From assembly GCA_002433675.1 (NCBI GenBank), contig DJIP01000160.1, positions 1-5,239 on the forward strand: 5,239 nucleotides of DNA, in the 5' to 3' direction. Position 1 is the stretch's first letter, and each line of letters starts with the position of its first letter. Under the pieces are notes generated by a model. The model ran no database searches. It saw only the letters and a program-made list of their open reading frames with translations, and had not been told where the DNA came from. Positions 1-5,239 of the stretch are shown here, one piece after another. Source of the DNA: Halomonas halophila (GTDB lineage: Bacteria; Pseudomonadota; Gammaproteobacteria; Pseudomonadales; Halomonadaceae). Made by a program: the position numbers and the translations under genes.

Positions 1-1
1 G

Positions 2-670
2 GACCATTTCGGCTCTCGCGAGGCGATCTGGCTGTTCGGCTACGGTTCGCTGATCTGGAAGGCGGACTTCGCCTATCGCGCTCGCCGTCCAGCGCTCATC
101 GAAGGCTACGCCCGCCGGTTCTGGCAGGGCTCCCACGATCATCGCGGCACACCGGAGGCTCCTGGTCGCGTCGCGACGCTGATCCACCAGCCTGGCGCGC
201 GGTGTCTCGGCATGGCCTACCTGATCGGGCCGGAGGTGCTGGCGCCGTTGGACCTGCGCGAAAAGAACGGCTACCTGCGTGAGCGTGTCACGCTGCATTT
301 TCTTGACGAGACCAATCCGCTCGACGAGAACCATCCGCGCGATGACAGCAACCCGCTGGACGATCACCACCAACAGAACACTGACAGCCGCCTCACCGTT
401 GACGCCCTGGCCACCGCCAGGACCGCCGAGGGGCTGGTCTACATCGCCGGTGACGCCAACCCGGCCTATCTCGGTGACGCTTCCGATCAACGCATTGCCG
501 AGCAGATCGCCCACGCCCATGGCCCCAGCGGCCCCAACAGCGACTACCTGCTGCATCTGGCAGACGCCCTGCATGCCATGGGAGGCGAAGACGACCACGT
601 CTTCGGCCTGGCGGCCGCCCTGCGCCGTCGAATGCGCCAGGCGGCGACTCACCCGGCTACCACCGACTGA
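2..670 (+). CDS. chaC: ChaC-type gamma-glutamylcyclotransferase (5' end outside window)
   Basis: Probable cytosolic enzyme that cleaves the gamma-glutamyl bond of glutathione, giving 5-oxoproline and Cys-Gly. The frame is open from base 2, so the true start lies upstream; the ATG at 212 is internal because family motifs are encoded before it. Seen: the substrate-loop motif YGSLIW at bases 41-58, then GYARRFWQGSHDHRGTPEAP and GRVATL, all typical of ChaC. The conserved LREKNGY segment follows, with the likely catalytic Glu at bases 260-262, and later a GLVYIAG strand. At least 222 residues are present, close to the roughly 230 of the E. coli protein, so only a short N-terminus is missing. Odd: the region between the LREKNGY part and the GLVYIAG strand carries a hydrophilic Asp/Asn/His-rich insert made of short tandem repeats. 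The family call is firm; the substrate is inferred from the family. Confidence 0.93.
   Translation, partial: DHFGSREAIWLFGYGSLIWKADFAYRARRPALIEGYARRFWQGSHDHRGTPEAPGRVATLIHQPGARCLGMAYLIGPEVLAPLDLREKNGYLRERVTLHFLDETNPLDENHPRDDSNPLDDHHQQNTDSRLTVDALATARTAEGLVYIAGDANPAYLGDASDQRIAEQIAHAHGPSGPNSDYLLHLADALHAMGGEDDHVFGLAAALRRRMRQAATHPATTD
314..367 (+). repeat. Three in-frame 18-base tandem repeats inside chaC
   Basis: Three consecutive 18-base units (314-331, 332-349, 350-367) encode the hexapeptides NPLDEN, HPRDDS and NPLDDH. The shared pattern is [N/H]-P-[L/R]-D-[D/E]-x. Units 1 and 3 are closest; unit 2 is more diverged. A further His and a polar Gln/Asn/Asp stretch follow. The repeat lies in a loop after the catalytic Glu region and looks like a small in-frame expansion that keeps the enzyme frame intact. 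Confidence 0.7.
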
Positions 671-795
671 GCGCCGCCCTCCCCCTCGGCAATGCCGGCC
701 ACGCCTGGCTCTCGGATCGGGCCAGCGACCCCGCCGGCGACCTCTTGTGCCGGACGACCTCCGGCCATCTGTCCGTTACCCTCTGGAGACCCCGG
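671..795 (+). other. Spacer between chaC and the threonine ammonia-lyase gene
   Basis: This 125-base GC-rich stretch has no convincing gene. A 5-bp GC-rich inverted repeat (GCCGG, seven-base loop, CCGGC) lies near 749-765, but it has no T-run and is weak as a terminator. I see no good -35/-10 pair. Whether the two flanking genes are co-transcribed cannot be decided from the sequence. Confidence 0.4.
785..788 (+). promoter_or_regulatory. Ribosome binding site of the threonine ammonia-lyase gene
   Basis: GGAG lies seven bases before the ATG at 796. It decides in favour of this start over the in-frame TTG at 745, which would add 17 residues (MCRTTSGHLSV...) unlike the start of this family. Confidence 0.75.
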
Positions 796-2055
796 ATGAG
801 TGTGACTCTTGAAGACATTCGACGTGCCGCCGATGCAACCGTCGGCCATATCGCGCGTACTCCCTTTCTGCATTCCGCCACCCTGTCGCGACTGGCCGGC
901 TGCGAGCTGTACATCAAGTTCGAGAACCACCAGTTCACCGCCGCCTTCAAGGAACGCGGCGCCCTCAACCACCTGCTGTCCCTGTCTGAAGCGGAGCGCC
1001 AACGGGGGGTCATCGCCATGTCGGCCGGCAACCACGCCCAGGCAGTGGCCTACCACGCCTCACGGCTCGGCATCAGGGCGGTCATCGTGATGCCGCGCCA
1101 CACCCCCAATCTCAAGGTCAGCAATACCCGGGCCCTGGGCGCCGAGGTCCATCTGGTCGGTGATGGGGTGGACGAGGCGGGAGACTACGCGGCCCGGCTG
1201 GCCGAGGAGCACGGCTATGTGTTCGTCCACCCCTACGACGACGAGCGTGTGATTGCCGGCCAGGGCACCATCGCGCTGGAGATGCTCGAAGACGTGGCGG
1301 ATCTGGATGCGCTGGTCATCCCCATCGGCGGCGGCGGCCTGATCGGCGGCAACGCCGTAGCCGCCAAGGGACTCAATCCAGAGATCGAGATCATCGGGGT
1401 GCAGACCGCCCGCTTTCCCGCCATGCAGCAGGCGCTGGCGGGTGAGAAGATCCACTGCAGCCTCGCTACCATCGCCGAGGGGATCGCGGTCAAGCAGCCT
1501 GGAAAGATCACGCGAGAACTGGTGCGCGAGCACGTCAGCGATATCCTGCTGGTCGACGAAGCCACGATCGAGCGGGCGATCCTGATGTTCCTGGAGATCG
1601 AGAAGACGGTCGCGGAAGGCGCCGGTGCGGCGGGACTCGCTGCCGTATTGAGCCAGCCAGAGCGCTTCCGCGGGCGCAAGGTGGGGCTGGTCCTGTGCGG
1701 CGGCAATATCGACATGCAGGCGCTGTCGTCGGTGATCCAGCGCGGCCTGGTGCGTTCTGGTCGCATCGTGCGCGTTCGCGTGGGTATCTCCGACGTGCCC
1801 GGCTCGCTGTCGGAGCTGACCCAACTACTCGCCGAGCAGCGCGCCAATGTCATCAGCATCACTCACCAGCGGACCTTCACCGACCTGTCGCTGCGCGCCA
1901 CCGAGGTCGAAGCCACCCTGGAAACGCTGGGCAGCGAACATACCCGAGAGGTCATCGAGGCCCTGCGCCACGAGGGCTATGATCCGGTAATGCCGGCCAA
2001 TGAAGTCCATCCGGACGAGCGCTGGGCCAGCGGCGTGGCACCCGACGAAGTCTAG
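796..2055 (+). CDS. Threonine ammonia-lyase (threonine dehydratase), single ACT domain
   Basis: PLP enzyme that deaminates L-threonine (often L-serine too) to 2-oxobutanoate and ammonia, feeding isoleucine synthesis or threonine breakdown. It has 419 residues and is complete. Fold-type II motifs are seen in order: the PLP lysine K52 in AAFKERGA; SAGNHAQ at 76-82; the glycine-rich phosphate-binding loop GGGGLIGG at 178-185; TIAEGI at 225-230; a Glu/Ala/Gly-rich segment VAEGAGAAG at 272-280; and CGGN at 301-304. A C-terminal ACT-type regulatory domain covers about 325-400 (RIVRVRVGISDVPGSLSEL...). Length and one ACT domain match the short class, not E. coli IlvA (about 514 residues, two ACT-like units) nor TdcB (about 330, none), so I give no symbol. 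The ACT domain suggests allosteric control by an amino acid, but which one is not visible. Other serine/threonine dehydratase-like enzymes, such as EutB of ectoine degradation, are less likely alternatives. Confidence 0.93.
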   Translation: MSVTLEDIRRAADATVGHIARTPFLHSATLSRLAGCELYIKFENHQFTAAFKERGALNHLLSLSEAERQRGVIAMSAGNHAQAVAYHASRLGIRAVIVMPRHTPNLKVSNTRALGAEVHLVGDGVDEAGDYAARLAEEHGYVFVHPYDDERVIAGQGTIALEMLEDVADLDALVIPIGGGGLIGGNAVAAKGLNPEIEIIGVQTARFPAMQQALAGEKIHCSLATIAEGIAVKQPGKITRELVREHVSDILLVDEATIERAILMFLEIEKTVAEGAGAAGLAAVLSQPERFRGRKVGLVLCGGNIDMQALSSVIQRGLVRSGRIVRVRVGISDVPGSLSELTQLLAEQRANVISITHQRTFTDLSLRATEVEATLETLGSEHTREVIEALRHEGYDPVMPANEVHPDERWASGVAPDEV

Positions 2056-2063
2056 GAGGCAAC

Positions 2064-2095
2064 GGCGGGACGTCACCTCATACCAGGGTCCCGCC
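2064..2095. terminator. Probable bidirectional hairpin terminator between convergent genes
   Basis: A perfect 8-bp stem, GGCGGGAC (2064-2071) with GTCCCGCC (2088-2095), encloses 16 bases. Within these, CCT (2076-2078) and AGG (2085-2087) can pair as an inner stem. It lies nine bases after the + strand stop codon and 11 bases beyond the end of the - strand kinase gene, where a shared terminator is expected. Neither strand shows a T-run after the stem, so intrinsic termination may be inefficient. Confidence 0.6.
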
Positions 2096-2106
2096 AAGGA
2101 CCGCGT

Positions 2107-4428
2107 TCAGGTCTGCAGCAGTCCCGCCGATCGCAGGGCCTGGCCAGTCGCCGGGCCCAGCCGGGCGAGTATCTCGAGCTGTGTCTCGAGCTCAGTTTCC
2201 TGGCCGTCGTTTGCCATGCGCTCCACTCGGGCGGCCTGCGCCTCCAGAGCCTGGCAGCCCAGAGAAGCCGACACCCCCTTGACGTCATGAGCAATCTGAC
2301 CGAGTGCCTGGTGGTCGCCGACCGACAGCGCCTCTCGCATCTGCTCGAGTCTCTCCGGGAAGCGCTGCAGATAGTTGGCCACCATGCGACTCAGGCCCTG
2401 GGGTGACATCACCTGACGCAGCTCCTCTACGGTGTCTCCGGCGAGCAGCGTCTCGTCGATTCGGGGGCGATCCTCGAGCATCGGGGCAACGACGGCGGGC
2501 GCCGCTTCGACAGCGCCGCCGAAACCCTCGCCTCCCGGCCCGCGCTCCAGAACGCTGGCGCTGCCATCGCCAACCTCGCCGACACTCTCATCGTATGTCG
2601 AACTCGCCTCGGCGGAGCTCTGTGCCGCGTGCACCCTGCTGTACCGACGCAGCGCAGCAGACAGCTCCTTGCGCGAGAACGGCTTGCCAATGACGTCGTC
2701 CATTCCCGCATCGAGACAGGCGCGATGATGCTCGGGCATGACGTTGGCGGTCACCGCGATCACCGGCAAACGGTGGACCCGCTGTCCCTGTTCACGCAGG
2801 GCCTCTTCGTGCTGGCGCCAGCGACGCGTGGTCTCCAGCCCGTCCATCACCGGCATCTGCATGTCCATCAAGACCAGATCAAAACGTCGCTGGCTCAGGG
2901 CCTCCAGCGCCTGCTCGCCATTGCCCACCAGCTCGCAAGTCTGACCCAGTCTGGTCAGCATGGCCGCCACCAGCTCACGATTGAGGGCATTATCCTCGAC
3001 CACCAGCACGTGCTGGCTTTCCAGCGGCTCCTCCTGCCCGCTACCAACAGCCCCCTCTTCCACTCCCGTCACCACCGGCAAGGGAAGGTCGAACCAGAAG
3101 CGGCTGCCGGACTCCGGCTGGCTTTCCACCTTGAGCTCTCCGCCCATGGCCGCGACCAGCTGTGAGCAGATCGCCAACCCCAGGCCGGCCCCCTCGTGGC
3201 GCCGTGACAGGGCGGTGTCGGTCTGGGCAAAGGGCTCGAAGATGCGCTGCTGGTCCTCCTGGGCGATACCACAGCCGGTATCGTAGACCATGAAGGTCAG
3301 CCGCCCGTCCCCATTGTCGGAGACCCTGAGCATCACAAAGCCACTTTCGGTGAACTTGAAGGCATTGTTGAGCAGGTTCATCAGCACCTGGCGTAGCCGA
3401 TGCACGTCGCCATCGACCCAGGTGGGCAAGGCCGGAGCGGCACGCATCAGAAACTGCACCCCGCTGCGACTCTGGGTCTGGTAGCCGGTCGCCAGTTGAT
3501 CCAGCATTCTCGACAGGTGGAAGGGTTGACGTTCGACCGCCAGGTGCCCCGCCTCGATGCGGGTGTAGTCGAGCACGTCGTTGATCACCGAACGCAGCCC
3601 AGCGGCGCTGTCGCGTAGTCCCTCTATCTGGCGGCGGCCCTGATCACTCAAGGGTTCGTCATGCAGCAATTCGGCCATGCCCAGCACGCCGTTGAGTGGC
3701 GTGCGGATTTCATGGCTCATGATGGCCATGAAGTCGGACTTCGCGCGATTGGCGACTTCCATGCGCTGGTAAGCCTCGCGCAGGGTTTCCGACTGGGATT
3801 CGAGCAAATGGGTCTTGTGACGGTGCTGACGCGCCTCCTTCACCAGCGCACGAATCAGCACGCCACCGGCGATCAGCGACAGCAGGATCGAGATCAGCAC
3901 GGCGATATACAATCGCCCCAGCACGCCCATGTCCGCGCTGCGCTCTTCCGCGGCGATTCGACCATGATGCAGCATCAATTGCCGACTCAGTTCCTGCGCT
4001 TCGCCGAGGCGATCGATCAACTCGCGTCGCACTGCAGTGTCATAGGCGACGTCACCGTCGGCCACCGCAATGAAACGTCGATCCAGCCTCTGCATGCCCC
4101 GATCCAGCTCGTCGATCAGTTCACGACCCGTCGCGTAGCGGTCCAGAAAGTTGCCGGTCTGGCCCTCCAGCAGCACCATGAAGCGCCCGTACAGGAGTTC
4201 GAAATCCAGCAGGGTCTCGTCCAGCCGGCTATCGCCGCGCTCCCAGATGGCCAGCCGCAGATCGCGCAGCGAGCGATCATACTGATACAGGGTCCAGGTG
4301 ACGGTATCGACGTCCCGGTGGTAGATCGCCTTGTTGCGGTCGTAGATCAGCCCCCCTGTCACCATGACGGCGACAATGAAGACGACAGCGGCGATCGCAG
4401 CAATCCTGATGCGCAGACGATGGGCCAT
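2107..4428 (-). CDS. Hybrid sensor histidine kinase with receiver and HPt domains
   Basis: Inner-membrane sensor of a multistep phosphorelay, 773 residues. Domains seen: a transmembrane helix at about 8-28; a periplasmic, mostly helical sensor at about 29-170; a second transmembrane helix at about 173-195; a charged, probably coiled-coil linker at 196-230 with no recognisable HAMP domain. HisKA follows with H239 in SHEIRTPLNG. The HATPase has its N box around N351-N355, G1 DTGCGI at 383-388, an F box FEPF near 397-400 and G2 GAGLGLAI at 413-420. The receiver covers about 473-595, with acidic E478/D479, phosphoacceptor D522 in LMDMQMPVMDG, T560 and K582. A low-complexity Gly/Ala/Glu/Ser linker at about 600-650 precedes the C-terminal HPt with H714 in AHDVKG. 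All phosphotransfer residues are intact. It starts six bases after the stop of the upstream periplasmic-protein gene. Its own ribosome site is poor (a GAG partly inside that stop), so translational coupling is likely. The architecture is shared with TorS, ArcB and BarA, but the signal and the output regulator are unknown. Confidence 0.95.
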   Translation of the reverse strand: MAHRLRIRIAAIAAVVFIVAVMVTGGLIYDRNKAIYHRDVDTVTWTLYQYDRSLRDLRLAIWERGDSRLDETLLDFELLYGRFMVLLEGQTGNFLDRYATGRELIDELDRGMQRLDRRFIAVADGDVAYDTAVRRELIDRLGEAQELSRQLMLHHGRIAAEERSADMGVLGRLYIAVLISILLSLIAGGVLIRALVKEARQHRHKTHLLESQSETLREAYQRMEVANRAKSDFMAIMSHEIRTPLNGVLGMAELLHDEPLSDQGRRQIEGLRDSAAGLRSVINDVLDYTRIEAGHLAVERQPFHLSRMLDQLATGYQTQSRSGVQFLMRAAPALPTWVDGDVHRLRQVLMNLLNNAFKFTESGFVMLRVSDNGDGRLTFMVYDTGCGIAQEDQQRIFEPFAQTDTALSRRHEGAGLGLAICSQLVAAMGGELKVESQPESGSRFWFDLPLPVVTGVEEGAVGSGQEEPLESQHVLVVEDNALNRELVAAMLTRLGQTCELVGNGEQALEALSQRRFDLVLMDMQMPVMDGLETTRRWRQHEEALREQGQRVHRLPVIAVTANVMPEHHRACLDAGMDDVIGKPFSRKELSAALRRYSRVHAAQSSAEASSTYDESVGEVGDGSASVLERGPGGEGFGGAVEAAPAVVAPMLEDRPRIDETLLAGDTVEELRQVMSPQGLSRMVANYLQRFPERLEQMREALSVGDHQALGQIAHDVKGVSASLGCQALEAQAARVERMANDGQETELETQLEILARLGPATGQALRSAGLLQT

Positions 4429-4434
4429 GAGAAC

Positions 4435-4929
4435 TCAGTTGACGTCGATACGGGCGACCTGCCAGGCAGATCGACTGAAGTAGATATTGGTCTTGAGTTC
4501 CGGCTGGTCGTCGAAAGGGTAGACCACGAACAAGGGGCCCTTATCGCGGATTCTCATGCGCTCTCCATCGCGGCGCATGGCGAGGATCACGCCATGTTCG
4601 TGGGCGTCGCTCACCGGTATCAGCGTATCGTAGTCCTTGATCGCCGCCACCCTGAGTTCGCTGCCCCGGGGCTCGACCGCCGCCAGTACATCACTGAGCA
4701 GAGGCCCCTCGAAGCGAGACTGACCATCGATCCAGGGGTTGCCGGTCACCACGACATGCTGGGGCAGCGCCTCGAGCATGGCGCGGTCGAAGTGGGCTTC
4801 ATCCTCCACATTGGTCACGGAGATGCGGCCCCCCACCTCGAGGATCACCCTGCCATCGGGGGCGTCCAGCGCCAAAGCCTGTCCGACCATTCCCCATAGC
4901 ATCACCAACGCGATGGTTCGCCATCCCAT
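4435..4929 (-). CDS. Exported small molybdopterin-oxidoreductase-fold (SUOX-like) protein, cysteine-free
   Basis: Predicted periplasmic protein of 164 residues, probably a sensing partner of the kinase encoded next to it. Seen: a signal peptide with hydrophobic core (about residues 5-19) and an ALA/LD cleavage site near residue 20. The mature part resembles short stand-alone proteins of the oxidoreductase molybdopterin-binding family (PF00174-like): GGRISVTN at 33-40, an FD..MLEALPQ segment at 47-57, RFEGPLLSDVL at 72-82, KDYDTLIPVSD at 98-108, RIRDKGPLFVVYPFD at 126-140 and SRSAWQV at 152-158. The full sulfite-oxidase-type enzymes hold molybdenum through a conserved Cys; this protein has no Cys anywhere, so a catalytic role is doubtful and ligand or cofactor binding is more plausible (inference). 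An in-frame start at 5019 would add 30 residues and bury the signal peptide; the ATG at 4929 has a better ribosome site. It is the first gene of a tight operon with the kinase. Confidence 0.82.
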   Translation of the reverse strand: MGWRTIALVMLWGMVGQALALDAPDGRVILEVGGRISVTNVEDEAHFDRAMLEALPQHVVVTGNPWIDGQSRFEGPLLSDVLAAVEPRGSELRVAAIKDYDTLIPVSDAHEHGVILAMRRDGERMRIRDKGPLFVVYPFDDQPELKTNIYFSRSAWQVARIDVN

Positions 4930-4936
4930 GACGCCT

Positions 4937-4941
4937 CTCCC
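4937..4941 (-). promoter_or_regulatory. Ribosome binding site for the SUOX-like protein
   Basis: On the - strand GGGAG ends seven bases before the ATG at 4929. This supports that start over the in-frame upstream ATG at 5019 and places the signal peptide at the N-terminus. Confidence 0.7.
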
Positions 4942-4942
4942 A

Positions 4943-4975
4943 TTGAAAATCGGCATTTTCGACGAATTTTTGCCG
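4943..4975. promoter_or_regulatory. AT-rich palindromic patch, possible operator or promoter region
   Basis: In the 103-base gap upstream of the operon, an AT-rich island stands out from the GC-rich surroundings. It holds the inverted repeat CGGCA (4951-4955) / TGCCG (4971-4975) and, inside it, TTCG (4958-4961) / CGAA (4963-4966). No convincing -35/-10 pair was found: a TTGAAC hexamer at 5003-4998 (- strand) has only a poor -10 at 17 bases. The position suits transcription control of the two-gene operon, but this is a guess from base composition and symmetry. Confidence 0.25.
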
Positions 4976-5032
4976 TACCAGCGACATGCTACTGCCAGTT
5001 CAACGGCCAGGGAAGGCATTCACGTTCAGGAT

Positions 5033-5239
5033 TCAGCGAAAGCTGTCGAGCACTCCGGTGGTTCGCCAGGCAAGACCGGTGCGCGTGCCGATGTCCTCCA
5101 GTTCCTTGATCAGGGGCACCAGCGGCTCGTGGCGGCCCATCTCACCGTGCTCGATGATTGACTCCACCACCGCGACCACCGCCGTGCACCCCAGGGTCGA
5201 TGACGCATGATGAAGCTCCCTGGCCTCACCGACCAGCAT
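5033..5239 (-). CDS. C-terminal part of an HPt-like (histidine phosphotransfer) protein
   Basis: Only the last 68 codons lie in the window. The frame is open to the edge and begins with an ATG exactly at 5239, which may be internal. The piece RELHHASSTLGC, followed by an amphipathic helix (AVVAVVESIIEHG) and a second one (EPLVPLIKELEDIGTRTGLAWR), resembles the second half of an HPt four-helix bundle, whose core reads HxLKGSSxxLG. If it is aligned without gaps on the final LG, the phospho-accepting His position falls on Arg, with two His three and four residues later. It ends 103 bases before the SUOX-like gene on the same strand. It could be the tail of a regulator or hybrid protein in the same signalling locus. 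The HPt call is tentative; the existence of a coding region is better supported than its identity. Confidence 0.5.
   Translation of the reverse strand: MLVGEARELHHASSTLGCTAVVAVVESIIEHGEMGRHEPLVPLIKELEDIGTRTGLAWRTTGVLDSFR

Noticed and set aside
745..795. Upstream TTG start for the threonine ammonia-lyase
   Set aside because: The added 17 residues do not look like the family, and a GGAG at proper spacing precedes the ATG at 796.
1060..1824. A 254-codon open frame on the - strand inside the threonine ammonia-lyase gene
   Set aside because: It lies fully opposite an enzyme gene with every family motif intact, and its translation has no recognisable family features.
2053..2059. TAGGAGG at the end of the lyase gene, resembling a ribosome binding site
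   Set aside because: No start codon follows at usable distance on the + strand before the terminator hairpin and the convergent gene, so it is probably chance.
3661..4899. A 412-codon open frame on the + strand opposite the kinase and the SUOX-like gene
   Set aside because: It spans two well-supported - strand genes and their junction, is rich in His/Gln/Asp as expected for the reverse of GC-rich coding DNA, and shows no recognisable domain. It is an antisense shadow.
4975..5003. Sigma-70-like promoter on the - strand with TTGAAC as -35
   Set aside because: The hexamer 17 bases downstream (TGGTAC) matches the -10 consensus poorly, and no sigma-54 GG/GC spacing fits either.
4930..5019. N-terminal extension of the SUOX-like protein from the ATG at 5019
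   Set aside because: It would place 30 polar residues before a clear signal peptide, and the ATG at 4929 has a good ribosome site.

Overview
The window is GC-rich, densely coding DNA, most likely from a gammaproteobacterium. A Halomonadaceae-like halophile is a plausible guess, because the protein families and the acidic, Asp/Glu-rich proteins would fit, but nothing in the window proves a genus. There are no RNA genes, CRISPR arrays, insertion sequences or other mobile elements that I can support.

Left part, + strand: the window opens inside a ChaC-type gamma-glutamylcyclotransferase (glutathione-degrading enzyme). It carries an unusual Asp/Asn/His-rich insert built from three hexapeptide repeats. 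After a 125-base spacer comes a complete PLP-dependent threonine ammonia-lyase (threonine dehydratase) of the short class with one C-terminal ACT-type domain. The gene ends just before an 8-bp perfect hairpin in a short convergent intergenic region.

Right part, - strand (read from right to left): the C-terminal end of a protein with a probable, possibly degenerate, HPt-like four-helix segment enters from the window edge. A 103-base gap with an AT-rich palindromic patch follows. Next is a two-gene operon. Its first gene is a small exported protein of the molybdopterin-oxidoreductase (SUOX-like) fold that has no cysteine at all. Six bases downstream is a 773-residue membrane-bound hybrid histidine kinase with the full chain periplasmic sensor - HisKA - HATPase - receiver - HPt.

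How the parts may work together: the two - strand genes look like a sensing unit in which the cysteine-free periplasmic protein presents or detects a signal for the kinase. This resembles, by arrangement only, systems such as TorT/TorS where a periplasmic protein serves a hybrid kinase. The kinase contains its own receiver and HPt relay, but no DNA-binding or other output regulator lies in the window, so the target is outside it. The + strand metabolic genes appear unrelated to this unit; the two halves meet tail to tail at about 2056-2106.
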